From Phytoactinopolyspora halotolerans (lineage in GTDB: Bacteria > Actinomycetota > Actinomycetes > Jiangellales > Jiangellaceae): DNA of 42,517 bases. The DNA lies in NCBI RefSeq assembly GCF_010550675.1, contig NZ_JAAGOA010000036.1, positions 1-42,517 of the forward strand. The letters run 5' to 3'. Shown here piece by piece: positions 26,683 through 35,078 of the stretch. The stretch's first letter is position 1, and every line of letters starts with the position of its first letter. The notes under the pieces were generated by a model. The model had not been told where the DNA came from. It did not search any database and worked only from the letters and a program-made list of their open reading frames with translations. Position numbers and translations under genes: made by a program.

Positions 26683-27909
26683 TCACGCGAGGGCGTTTCG
26701 GCGGGCGACCTCTCCGAGCCAGCCGAGACTCGGTTTCGGAGTGCGCACGAACGTCTCGCGATCGACGGCGATAAGGCCGAAGGTCGGGCGCCAATGGCCC
26801 CATTCGAAGTTGTCCAGCAGCGACCAGTGCAGGTAGCCGCGCACATCGGCGCCGTCGGAGATCGCCGCCCGAAGTCCCTCGAGCGCCTCGCGCGTGTACC
26901 GGATCCGCTGCTCGTCGTCGCTGGTGGCGATGCCGTTCTCGGTGACGAGGATCGGCACGCCACCGGTCACCTCGTGGGCGTGGCGCACCGCGATCCCGAG
27001 CGAATCCGGTCGATACGCCGTGCCGACGAGGGTGTTGTCGGGGTGCGGCGGGTGCGGAACCGGACCGTCGGCGTCGACCTCCTGACTGGAGTACGCCTGT
27101 ACGCCTGCCCAGTCGTCGCCGCGGCTACCCTCCCAGTACACGTCCTCCTTGCCGTACCGGACCTCGAGGAGCTTCTCCTCACCACCCGGCGCGGCGGTGA
27201 GAGCGCCGGCGGCGACCGTCCAGCCGACCTTCGCGTCCGTGCGCTCCCGCAGGACATCGCGCGCGGCGTGGTGGACGCCGACGAACATCCGGCCGATCTC
27301 GGGGTCCGCGTAAGCCAAGAAGTTGCGAGCGTTGCGCTCTCGCTCTTCCTCGGACTGCTCGCGCTCGACGGTCGGGCTCGTCCACTCGCCGTCCGTGCCG
27401 GCGGACATCCGCTTCATCGCCGTCATGATCGCCGCCTGCATGTTCGGCTCGTTCATCGTCGCGACCCACTCGACGCCGTCGAGGATGCGCGTCGTCTCGG
27501 CCACGTACCGCACGAACCGGTCCGACGCGTCAGGCGCGGTCCATCCCCCTGCCTCGGCGAACCACCGCGGCGTCGTGAAGTGCTGCAGTGTCACGACCGG
27601 CGTGACACCGTGCTCGATACACGCGTCGATGACGCGCCGATAATGCGCGAGCGCGGCCCGGGAGACGTGCCCCGGGATCGGCTCGATGCGCGACCACTCC
27701 AGGCTGAACCTGTAGGTGTCGAGGCCCGCGTTCGCGAGGAGCGCGATGTCCTCGCGGTAGCGGTGGTAGCTGTCGCACGCGTCGAGCGAGAGCTCCATGC
27801 CCGGCGTCCGCTGCTCCTTCGCCCACCAGTCGCTGTTGACGTTGCCGCCTTCGATCTGGTGGCCGGACGTCGAGGCTCCCCAGAGGAAGCCAGGGGGAAA
27901 CTCGGTCAT
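26683..27909 (-). CDS. GH1 family beta-glycosidase
   Basis: A 408-residue cytosolic GH1 enzyme of the beta-glucosidase type. Marks are FLWGASTSGHQIEGGN at the start, FSLEWSRIEP, the acid/base Glu154 in ATMNEPNMQAA, the nucleophile Glu324 in ILVTENGIA, and LHWSLLDNFEWGHW near residue 360, which shapes the sugar-binding subsite. It is about 40 residues shorter than typical GH1 enzymes, mainly in surface loops. GGAAGGCGGA precedes the ATG. The gene follows the transporter ATPase by 22 bases and precedes uidA. It probably removes a beta-linked hexose from the imported compound; glucose or fucose specificity cannot be read reliably. Confidence 0.9.
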   Translation of the reverse strand: MTEFPPGFLWGASTSGHQIEGGNVNSDWWAKEQRTPGMELSLDACDSYHRYREDIALLANAGLDTYRFSLEWSRIEPIPGHVSRAALAHYRRVIDACIEHGVTPVVTLQHFTTPRWFAEAGGWTAPDASDRFVRYVAETTRILDGVEWVATMNEPNMQAAIMTAMKRMSAGTDGEWTSPTVEREQSEEERERNARNFLAYADPEIGRMFVGVHHAARDVLRERTDAKVGWTVAAGALTAAPGGEEKLLEVRYGKEDVYWEGSRGDDWAGVQAYSSQEVDADGPVPHPPHPDNTLVGTAYRPDSLGIAVRHAHEVTGGVPILVTENGIATSDDEQRIRYTREALEGLRAAISDGADVRGYLHWSLLDNFEWGHWRPTFGLIAVDRETFVRTPKPSLGWLGEVARRNALA

Positions 27910-27931
27910 CGTAGATCCGCCTTCCGTGATG

Positions 27932-28759
27932 TCATGCGTGCGCGGCGAGCAGCCGCTTGCGCTCCTCGCGCTTCTCGCGCTGCCGTGCCGGATCCGCGAC
28001 CGGGGCGGCCAGGAGAAGTCGCTGGGTATATGGGTGCTCGGGCGTCGATGTCACGGTCGCGGCATCTCCGGTCTCGACGAGATCCCCGCGATACAGCACG
28101 GCGACGCGGTGGCTGATATGCCGGACCACGCCCAGGTCATGCGAGACGAACAGATAGGAGACGCCCGTCTCGCGCTGGATGTCGACGAACAGATCGAGCA
28201 CCCGCGCCTGTGTCGACAGGTCAAGCGCCGAGACCGGCTCGTCGCACACGATCAGCTGGGGTCCCGGCGCGAGCGCCCTCGCGATCGCCACACGCTGACG
28301 CTGTCCGCCGGAGAATTCGCGAGGGAGGCGATCGATCGCGTCGTTCGGCAGGCCCACCTGATCGAGCAGGCTGCGCACCCGCGAACGCGCGTCCCGGCTC
28401 GTCGCCCCGTGCACCACAAGCGGTTCGGCGAGGATGTCTCCGATCGTCATCGACGGGTTGAGCGAGGTGTACGGGTCCTGGAACACGACCTGGATGTGGC
28501 TCGCGAGGCCGCGCCGGGCACGTCCGTGCAGGCCGCTGATCTCCTGGCTCGCGAAGCGGATCGATCCTCCCGACGGGCGGACGAGCCCGAGCACCGCGCG
28601 GCCGATGGTCGTCTTACCCGAACCGGATTCTCCCACCAGCCCGACGGTCTCGCCGTGGTCGACGTCAAGCGAGACACCGTGCAGGACCTCCACGTGCCTG
28701 GCTCGAAAACCCCTGCCCGGATAACTCACGCGGAGGTCTTCTAATTCCAGCAAGCTCAT
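27932..28759 (-). CDS. ABC transporter ATP-binding protein, OppF/DppF type
   Basis: A 275-residue ATPase of the oligopeptide/dipeptide importer class. It has Walker A GLVGESGSGKTT, Q-loop QVVFQDPYTSLNP, signature FSGGQRQRVAIARAL, Walker B QLIVCDEPVSALD and H-loop FVSHDLG. The C-terminal extension with EHPYTQRLLLAA is the Opp/Dpp tail (oligo_HPY). Its ATG overlaps the stop of the permease-ATPase fusion by four bases. It supplies the second nucleotide-binding domain of the importer. Opp-type systems also carry oligosaccharides and glycosides in actinobacteria and thermophiles, which suits the hydrolases that follow. Confidence 0.93.
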   Translation of the reverse strand: MSLLELEDLRVSYPGRGFRARHVEVLHGVSLDVDHGETVGLVGESGSGKTTIGRAVLGLVRPSGGSIRFASQEISGLHGRARRGLASHIQVVFQDPYTSLNPSMTIGDILAEPLVVHGATSRDARSRVRSLLDQVGLPNDAIDRLPREFSGGQRQRVAIARALAPGPQLIVCDEPVSALDLSTQARVLDLFVDIQRETGVSYLFVSHDLGVVRHISHRVAVLYRGDLVETGDAATVTSTPEHPYTQRLLLAAPVADPARQREKREERKRLLAAHA

Positions 28760-30570
28760 GATGCGACTCCCTTGACAGCGGCCGGTGGGTCTGTGCGCAC
28801 CGCATCCTCGTCGAGGATCGAGCCGAGCAGCATCCGCGTGTACTCGTGTCGCGGGGCTCCGAAGATCTCCTCGGCCGCCCCGTTCTCGACGATCTCGCCC
28901 TCCTTCATGACGGCGATCCGATCGCAGATGTCGGCGACGACGCCGAAATTGTGCGTGACCAGGAGCACGGCCATGCCGAGTTCATGCTGCAGATCACGCA
29001 ACAGATCGAGGATCTCGGCCTGTACGGTCACGTCGAGCGCGGTCGTCGGCTCGTCGGCGATGAGGAGCTTCGGCCGGCTCGCGACCGCGCCCGCGATGAG
29101 CACGCGCTGCGCCATTCCGCCCGAGATCTCATGCGGATACGCGTCGAAGGTGCGCTGCGGATCGACGATGCCGCACCTGTCGAGCAGCGCGATCACGCGC
29201 GCCTTCGCATCCTTCCTCGGCATGCTGGTCGCCGCGCGCAGGCCCTCGACCAGCTGCGAACCGACGCGGAAGGACGGATCGAGATTCGACATCGGTTCCT
29301 GGGGGATGTATGCGATCGCGCTACCGCGAAGAGCAGCCATCGACGTGTCATCGAGGCCGAGAAGCTCGCGCCCATCGAAGCGGATCGACCCGCCCGTGAT
29401 GACCGCCTCCGACGGGAGGACACCGAGCGTCGAGAATGCCGTCTGGGTCTTCCCGGATCCCGATTCGCCGACGAGCCCCAAGACGTCTCCCGGTGCGAGG
29501 GACAGATTCACTCCGCGCACGACTTCGTTGGGCGCACCGTCGACGCCCGGATAGGCGATGCCGAGGTCGCGGATCACCAGGAGCGCGTCCGGATCGGTCG
29601 GGCCGTCCCGCTCGACGTCTGCCACGACGCGTTGGCCGGCGCCGACCTTCTTCGCCTTCGGCTTCGATCCCTCGAGCGTGTCGCGCAGCGCGTTCCCGAG
29701 CAGCACCAGCGATGCCGTGATGACTCCCAGGAGCAGGCTCGGCCAGAGGAACTGGGCCGGCGCGACGTAGAGGTTCCGGAAGCCGGAGGAGATCATCGCG
29801 CCGAAGCTCGGAATCTCGGTGGACCCGACGCCCAGGAAGGCGAGGCCCGACTGCACGGCGATGGCCGACCCGGCCATGAACGCGGCGGCGATGATGATGG
29901 GGCCGCGGACGATGGAGAGCACGTGGCGCCCGAGGATGCGGACGTTCCCGAGGCCCGACACTCGCGCGGCGTCGACGTACAGCTCGTTCTTCACACCGAG
30001 CACGAGGTTGCGCACGATGCGGTAGATGCCTGGCGCCAGCAGGAAGCCGAAGACGAACATCGTGGCGCGGTAGTCACCCCCCGTGACGGGCATGAGGATG
30101 ATGAGCAATAGCACACCGGGCAGCGTCATGAGGAGGGCGAAGGTCCACTCCGTGATGGACTGTGTGGCGCGATTGAAGTACCCGCCGACGAGGCCGCCCG
30201 TGACGCCGACGATGAGCGCGACCGTCGTTCCGATCAGGGCAGAGATCGCCGCCGTGTTGATGGAGTGCAGAAGACGGCTGAAGATGTCACGCCCGGACTC
30301 GTCGCCGCCGAGCAGGTAGCCCGATGTTCCGACAGGCGCGTTGACCATGCTCAGGTCGGCGTCGTTCGGTCCGTGTGGCGCGATGAGCGGAGTCAAAGCA
30401 CCTATGAGGAAGATCGCGGCGAGGAGACCGATCGTGATCGCCGCCTGTGGGTCCCGGATGACCTTCTTCCACGTGGGCGTCCGCTGGGAGGCGTCCGCCC
30501 CCGCAGTGATGACGTGTTCGGTGCTGTGTGTCCGGACGGTCTGCGTCGTGGGGTCGTCGGAGGTGCTCAA
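28756..30570 (-). CDS. Fused ABC transporter permease (DppC type) and ATPase (DppD type)
   Basis: A 604-residue fusion. Residues about 35-310 form a DppC-like permease with five or six membrane helices and the cytoplasmic EAA-like loop DAARVSGLGNVRILGRHVL. After a Lys-rich linker, residues about 325-595 form an ABC domain with Walker A GLVGESGSGKTQT, signature ISGGMAQRVLI, Walker B LLIADEPTTALDV and the tail APRHEYTRMLL. Such fusions are known in actinobacteria and replace two separate genes. The start is a TTG at 30570 that overlaps the preceding permease stop by four bases, with GAGG just upstream. Together with its neighbours it gives a complete importer: two permeases, two ATPases and a binding protein. 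Confidence 0.93.
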   Translation of the reverse strand: MSTSDDPTTQTVRTHSTEHVITAGADASQRTPTWKKVIRDPQAAITIGLLAAIFLIGALTPLIAPHGPNDADLSMVNAPVGTSGYLLGGDESGRDIFSRLLHSINTAAISALIGTTVALIVGVTGGLVGGYFNRATQSITEWTFALLMTLPGVLLLIILMPVTGGDYRATMFVFGFLLAPGIYRIVRNLVLGVKNELYVDAARVSGLGNVRILGRHVLSIVRGPIIIAAAFMAGSAIAVQSGLAFLGVGSTEIPSFGAMISSGFRNLYVAPAQFLWPSLLLGVITASLVLLGNALRDTLEGSKPKAKKVGAGQRVVADVERDGPTDPDALLVIRDLGIAYPGVDGAPNEVVRGVNLSLAPGDVLGLVGESGSGKTQTAFSTLGVLPSEAVITGGSIRFDGRELLGLDDTSMAALRGSAIAYIPQEPMSNLDPSFRVGSQLVEGLRAATSMPRKDAKARVIALLDRCGIVDPQRTFDAYPHEISGGMAQRVLIAGAVASRPKLLIADEPTTALDVTVQAEILDLLRDLQHELGMAVLLVTHNFGVVADICDRIAVMKEGEIVENGAAEEIFGAPRHEYTRMLLGSILDEDAVRTDPPAAVKGVAS

Positions 30571-31508
30571 TGGACCCTCGCTTTCGGGTTCAGCCAGCCG
30601 TTGAGGATGTCGGTGACGAGGTGGACCACGGTGACGAGGGCCACGCCGAACACGGAGATGCCGAGGATGACGGGGATGTCGCCCTGAAGAGAGGCGTTGA
30701 ACGCGTAGCTACCGAACCCAGGGAGCGCGAACACGTTCTCGATGATGAGCGCCGCACCGAACATCTGGATGAACTCCAGCGACATCACGGTGAGGGCCGG
30801 GCTGCCGGCGTTGCGCAGCGCATGCTTGTAGACGATCGATCTCGACGAGATGCCTCGTGTGCGCAGCGTGCGAACATAGTCGCGGTTGAGCTCGTCGATC
30901 ATCCGTCCGCGCACCTGGGCCGACATGTTCGCGACGCCGGGGATCACCAGCACGATCACGGGGATCGTGATACTGCGCAGCCACCCGAGGGTGTCGTCGC
31001 CGAACCGCACGTATCCCGTCGCAGGGAGCCAGCCGAGCTCGACGCCGAAGAGGACGACGAGTCCGATCGCGAGCAGCAGCGCAGGGAAGATGTGTCCGAC
31101 CAGCGAGATCCCCTGGGCGAAGCGGTCGATGACACCGCCGTGCGAGGCAGCCCACACGCCGAGCAGCACCGACAAGATCGCCGTGATCAGCAGCGCGGGA
31201 ACGATCAGCGACAAGGTGACGGCGAGCCGGTCGACCACGGCCGAGCGCACAGGCAGCGACGTGAACGCGGACTGACCGAGGTCGCCCTGGACGGCGTGCC
31301 AGATCCACTCGACATACTGCACGATGACCGGCCGGTCCCATCCGCGCGCCTCCACCAGCGCCGCGGTGGACTCGGGAGTCGCCCCTTGGCCGAGCATCGT
31401 GCGGGCGGTGTCGTCGAATGAACTGCTGATGAGCAGGAAGACGATCAACAGGATGACGAGCGCGAGCATCACGCCCGCTGCCAGTCGTCTGAGGATGTAG
31501 AGGGTCAT
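30567..31508 (-). CDS. ABC transporter permease, DppB type
   Basis: A 313-residue inner permease with six membrane helices, beginning with the family's TLYILRRLAAGVMLALVILLIVFLL-type first helix (residues 1-27). A periplasmic loop with GWDRPVIVQYVEW follows, and the cytoplasmic contact segment reads DYVRTLRTRGISSRSIVYKHALRNA. The end, DILNGWLNPKARV, is typical. I start at the ATG at 31508; the longer frame to 31724 would run through the binding-protein gene and has no membrane or family character. It lies 82 bases after the binding-protein gene, with a strong stem-loop between. Confidence 0.93.
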   Translation of the reverse strand: MTLYILRRLAAGVMLALVILLIVFLLISSSFDDTARTMLGQGATPESTAALVEARGWDRPVIVQYVEWIWHAVQGDLGQSAFTSLPVRSAVVDRLAVTLSLIVPALLITAILSVLLGVWAASHGGVIDRFAQGISLVGHIFPALLLAIGLVVLFGVELGWLPATGYVRFGDDTLGWLRSITIPVIVLVIPGVANMSAQVRGRMIDELNRDYVRTLRTRGISSRSIVYKHALRNAGSPALTVMSLEFIQMFGAALIIENVFALPGFGSYAFNASLQGDIPVILGISVFGVALVTVVHLVTDILNGWLNPKARVH

Positions 31509-31530
31509 CTCAATACTCTCGTGAGGCGGA

Positions 31531-31564
31531 GAGGTCCAGTGAGCCGGCCGGCCCGCTGGACCTC
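31531..31564 (-). other. Strong stem-loop between binding-protein and permease genes
   Basis: GAGGTCCAG (31531-31539) pairs perfectly with CTGGACCTC (31556-31564), and the 16-base interior contains self-complementary GCCGGCCGGC. It follows the binding-protein stop in the same transcript. Such hairpins often stabilise the upstream mRNA or stop part of the transcription, so that more binding protein than permease is made. Confidence 0.6.
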
Positions 31565-31590
31565 CGGTGGGCCGGCCGTGCTGTCGGTCA

Positions 31591-33144
31591 TTATTCGAAG
31601 CCGAATGCGCGGATGGTCGGCGGCAGCCCACCCACGGTCGAGTACGTGATACCGTCGCGCGCTGCCCACGTCGTGCCGCCGAAGGCGATCGGGACCTCGA
31701 ACGCCTGCTCAACCGCGTATGCATTGACCTCGCGGTACGTCGGTATCGCGTCCTCGTAGTCGACGGTCGTGTTGATCACGCCGAACAATTCGTCGAGGGT
31801 CGGATCGGAATGGTTCTGCGGGTTCGAGAAACCACCGGGGACGAAATGAGAGAACGCGTCCGACGGATCGGAATTGAACCCGGCTACCTGGAAGGACAGG
31901 CCATAGTCGCCCGACATGTGGGCCGATTGCACCTGCTGCGGCGGAACGGACACCCACTCAAGGTTCAGGCCGACATCGGAGAAGGCCTGCGAGATCGTCG
32001 GTTCGAACGCGGTCGACAGGAACGTGCTCGGGATCTCGAAGCTCTCCCCCACGTATCCGGCTTCTTCGACGAGTTCGCGCCCACGCTCGGGGTCATACTC
32101 GTAGAGTTCCTCCAGGGCCGGGTCGTAGACCTCGCCTTGGGGATTGAAGATCTGCACCGTCGGGGAGCCGAGACCGCCCAGCAATCCCTCGACGAACGCC
32201 TCGCGGTCGATCGCGTAGTTCAGGGCCTGACGAACGCGCACATCGCCGAGCGCGGGCCACGTCTCGCCCGCTCGATCGAGGATCTCCAGCACGAACACGA
32301 CGTTCGCCTCGATCTGGCTGAGGGTGAAGGCGCTCTCGTCGAGCTGGCCGAGCATTCGCTGCTGCACGGTACCGGCGTCGATCTCTCCGGCCTGAAGTGC
32401 GTTGAGCTGGGCGGTGGGATCGGGCATCACGCGCACCGTGAATGTCGAGACCGGGATCGCGTCGGCGTTCCAATAGTCCTCGCGCTTCTTGAGGACGTAG
32501 GTGTTGTCCGGCACGGTGTTCGCGACATCGAGCTCGAACGGTCCCGACCCGACCGGGTCGGTTGCCGTGCGCTCGTCGTCGAGCGTGTCGGGGTGGCCGA
32601 TCGCGCCCGCCCCGAGCGCGATGTTGGAGAGGAACGTCGGGTCGAAACTGTCGAAGTGCACCTCGACGGTGCTCGGGTCCACGGCGGTAACGTCTGTGAC
32701 CTGGGAGTACTTCGACTGGACGGGACCCGGCGTCTCACGTGTGCGTTCCATCGACGCGACGACCGCATCTGCGTCGACCGGCGTGCCATCGCTGAAGGTC
32801 ATGCCGTCCCGAAGGGTGAGCGTCAGCAGTGTGCCGTCCTCGTTGTATTCCCAGCGTTCGGCCGCGTTCGGGATCAGCTCGCCCGTTTCCGGGTCGCGCG
32901 CCAGCAGCGTGTCCAGCACCCCCGACCATACGAACGTCTGCTGCCCATCGATGAGCTGGGCAGGATCGAGGGAGTTCGGGCCGGACTGGACCGCGATCGT
33001 CAAGCTACGGTCAGCGGACGGGTCGCCGTCCGGCGGAGCGGTGTCGGAATCTGCTCCGCAACCGGCGAGGGCCAGTGCGAGAGCGGTGGCCGTGGCCGCG
33101 AGTGCAGACGCTCCGCGGCGCTTGGTCCGACGAGTCGAGTACAT
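31591..33144 (-). CDS. ABC transporter substrate-binding lipoprotein, family 5
   Basis: A 517-residue extracytoplasmic solute-binding protein of the peptide/nickel/oligosaccharide (SBP_bac_5) class. The signal peptide ends in the lipobox LALAGC (lipid on Cys29). Family segments are SLTIAVQSGPNSLDPAQ, a DGMTFSDGTPVDADAVVASMER motif region, YWNADAIPVSTFTVRVM and DVRVRQALNYAIDREAFV. AAAGGAGA precedes the ATG. It is the first gene of the transporter operon and has a LacI-controlled promoter just upstream. It is clearly related to the next binding protein (33473-34999), which has no permease of its own. The ligand is inferred to be an oligosaccharide or glycoside from the hydrolases in the operon. 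Confidence 0.93.
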   Translation of the reverse strand: MYSTRRTKRRGASALAATATALALALAGCGADSDTAPPDGDPSADRSLTIAVQSGPNSLDPAQLIDGQQTFVWSGVLDTLLARDPETGELIPNAAERWEYNEDGTLLTLTLRDGMTFSDGTPVDADAVVASMERTRETPGPVQSKYSQVTDVTAVDPSTVEVHFDSFDPTFLSNIALGAGAIGHPDTLDDERTATDPVGSGPFELDVANTVPDNTYVLKKREDYWNADAIPVSTFTVRVMPDPTAQLNALQAGEIDAGTVQQRMLGQLDESAFTLSQIEANVVFVLEILDRAGETWPALGDVRVRQALNYAIDREAFVEGLLGGLGSPTVQIFNPQGEVYDPALEELYEYDPERGRELVEEAGYVGESFEIPSTFLSTAFEPTISQAFSDVGLNLEWVSVPPQQVQSAHMSGDYGLSFQVAGFNSDPSDAFSHFVPGGFSNPQNHSDPTLDELFGVINTTVDYEDAIPTYREVNAYAVEQAFEVPIAFGGTTWAARDGITYSTVGGLPPTIRAFGFE

Positions 33145-33214
33145 GTCATTCTCCTTTGAATGGGTGGCTTCGGTCGGTCGCGCATGTCACCGGTCACCGC
33201 GTCGCCCTGCGAGT

Positions 33215-33253
33215 AGTTAAGCAGTGTCCAGCGCCGGTGACAATCGATTGCCA
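33215..33253 (-). promoter_or_regulatory. Transporter-operon promoter with LacI operator
   Basis: TGACAATCGATTGCCA (33238-33253) is a palindrome with a central CG. On the minus strand its end gives TTGTCA (33238-33243). After exactly 17 bases comes TTAACT (33215-33220), a good -10, about 70 bases before the binding-protein start. A repressor bound here would cover the -35. Confidence 0.75.
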
Positions 33254-33398
33254 ACTTCGTTATGAATGAGCGATGCTGACTCGGCATCGCCGTGGCTGAC
33301 GAGGAGAGACATGGGATCGGTGCGGGAGCGGTCGTCGCGGGAGGGACGGTCGTCGTCATGGATCTGGCGCGCGAACACTGCACGTGAACCCGGCTGGA

Positions 33399-33414
33399 TG
33401 TCAATCGATTGCCA
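33399..33414. promoter_or_regulatory. Second LacI operator upstream of the transporter operon
   Basis: TGTCAATCGATTGCCA differs in one base from the operator 161 bases downstream. On the minus strand it contains TTGACA, a perfect -35, with a weak CAGTGT -10 candidate 18 bases on. It may be a second promoter or an auxiliary operator for DNA looping. The 328-base gap 33145-33472 holds these two sites and no gene. Confidence 0.7.
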
Positions 33415-33472
33415 CAGGGACATCATCGGCAGCCGGCAGCCCTTCGCTTCACCACCCATGGGGTAAGGCAGC

Positions 33473-34999
33473 TCACTCAGAGACATCGAACACCCGCAGA
33501 TCTTGCATGGACAGGGCGCTCCCGACATACTCGACGCCCTCAACCGTCGCCCAGATCGTGTCGAGCCACAGCGCGGGTGAGAACCACGCGTTGTCTATTC
33601 CGAACTGGTTGATCCGGCTGTACAACTCGTCGGCCTCGCCCAGGTCGACTTCGGCCGCGACGTCCTCGATGAGCTCGTTGAGCTCGGGATCGCTGGAACC
33701 GAACGGGTTGTTCGATCCCTCCGGGGCAAAGTACTGGGCCACCACGCGAGACGACGGCGCCGCACCCCCGATGTTCCAGTAGGCAGCCCAGTCGGTCGAC
33801 TGCCCGGAACTCTGGGCTGGAACTGGATCCCACTGGAGCGTGATCCCGATGTCGGCGAACGCCTGCGAGAGCGTCGCCTGAAACTGCATCGACATCACGT
33901 TCGCGGGCATCGCGAGGGTGAACCCGTCGCCGTAGCCGGCTTCCGCCATCAGCTCACGCGCCGCTTCGACGTCGTACGGATACGCCTGCTCCCCCTCTGG
34001 CAGGTACGCGGAGCTCAGGGGATTGAAGACCTGTGCGGTCGGCACGCCGAACCCGTAGTTCAACGACTCGACCATCCCCGCCCGGTCGAGCGCCATGTTG
34101 ATCGCCTGACGCACACGCACGTCACCGAGCGCGGGGACGACTTCGCCGTCCCGGTCCGCCAGCACGATCTGCGCCAGGCTCGCGCCCTCGACCTCGGTCA
34201 GCGACAGGCCGGCGTCCACCGCACGCTCGGCCAGTTCGCCGTTGACGGTCGCCGCGTCCAGCTCACCCGCGATCATCGCGTTGAACCGCGCGGTCTGGTC
34301 CGTGATCGGCCGCACCGTCACCGTCTCGAACGGATACTCCTCGGCGTTCCAGTGGTCGTCGCGGCGGTCGAGCACGTACACGACGCCGTCGTCGGTCTGG
34401 TCGGCGTTGAGCGTGTAGGGCCCGGATCCCACCGGGTTGAGCTGGGTCTGCGGATCGTCGAGCGTCTCGGGATCGCCGACGACACCCGCGGCCTGTGCGA
34501 GCGAGGTGAGCAGGTTGTCGTCGGGCTCGCTCAGGTTCAGCACGACGGTATGGTCGTCGGGCACCTCGATCGAGTCGATCGCCGAGAGGTTTCCCTGTTG
34601 GGGACCGGGCGTGGTTCTCGTCCGTTCGAGCGTCCCCCGCACGTCCTCGGCTCGGACCGGTTCTGAGTCCGAGAACGACAGGTCGTCACGGAGGTGCAGC
34701 GTCAGAGTGAGCGCGTCGTCGGAGTACTCCCAGCTCTCGGCGGCTGCTGGCTGGAGCTCTCCCTCGTGATCGAGGTACAGCAAGGTATCGAAAAGCGCGC
34801 CCCAGACGTACCGCTGGACGCCGTCGTGAAGTTCGGCGGGATCGAGGGAGTTCGGCGGCTGCGGCACCCCGAACACGAGTGTGGCGTCCCCTTGCGGGCT
34901 CGCGGACCCGCCTCCCTCAGAACTGCAGGCGCTCGCCACGAGCAGCGCTCCGACCATCAGGGCGCTGCCGGTGGTGCGACCAACGGATCGTTTCGGCAT
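33473..34999 (-). CDS. ABC transporter substrate-binding lipoprotein, family 5 (second copy)
   Basis: A 508-residue SBP_bac_5 lipoprotein with signal peptide and lipobox VASAC (Cys25). It has the same framework as its neighbour: VFGVPQPPNSLDPAELHDG, HLRDDLSFSDSEPVRAEDVRGTLER, HWNAEEYPFETVTVRPI and DVRVRQAINMALDRAGMV. It probably shares the single set of permeases and ATPases downstream, extending the ligand range. AAAGGAGA precedes the ATG. It follows the 2-hydroxyacid dehydrogenase by 79 bases, so it is likely transcribed from the GntR-type promoter at 36.1 kb and not from the LacI promoter that starts after it. Confidence 0.92.
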   Translation of the reverse strand: MPKRSVGRTTGSALMVGALLVASACSSEGGGSASPQGDATLVFGVPQPPNSLDPAELHDGVQRYVWGALFDTLLYLDHEGELQPAAAESWEYSDDALTLTLHLRDDLSFSDSEPVRAEDVRGTLERTRTTPGPQQGNLSAIDSIEVPDDHTVVLNLSEPDDNLLTSLAQAAGVVGDPETLDDPQTQLNPVGSGPYTLNADQTDDGVVYVLDRRDDHWNAEEYPFETVTVRPITDQTARFNAMIAGELDAATVNGELAERAVDAGLSLTEVEGASLAQIVLADRDGEVVPALGDVRVRQAINMALDRAGMVESLNYGFGVPTAQVFNPLSSAYLPEGEQAYPYDVEAARELMAEAGYGDGFTLAMPANVMSMQFQATLSQAFADIGITLQWDPVPAQSSGQSTDWAAYWNIGGAAPSSRVVAQYFAPEGSNNPFGSSDPELNELIEDVAAEVDLGEADELYSRINQFGIDNAWFSPALWLDTIWATVEGVEYVGSALSMQDLRVFDVSE

Positions 35000-35078
35000 G
35001 AGGTCTCCTTTGACTCTGTCGTCGGTGATGGCCCGGTCCCCGTCGCGCCGATCTGCACCGCGCGGATGCGCATGGCGC

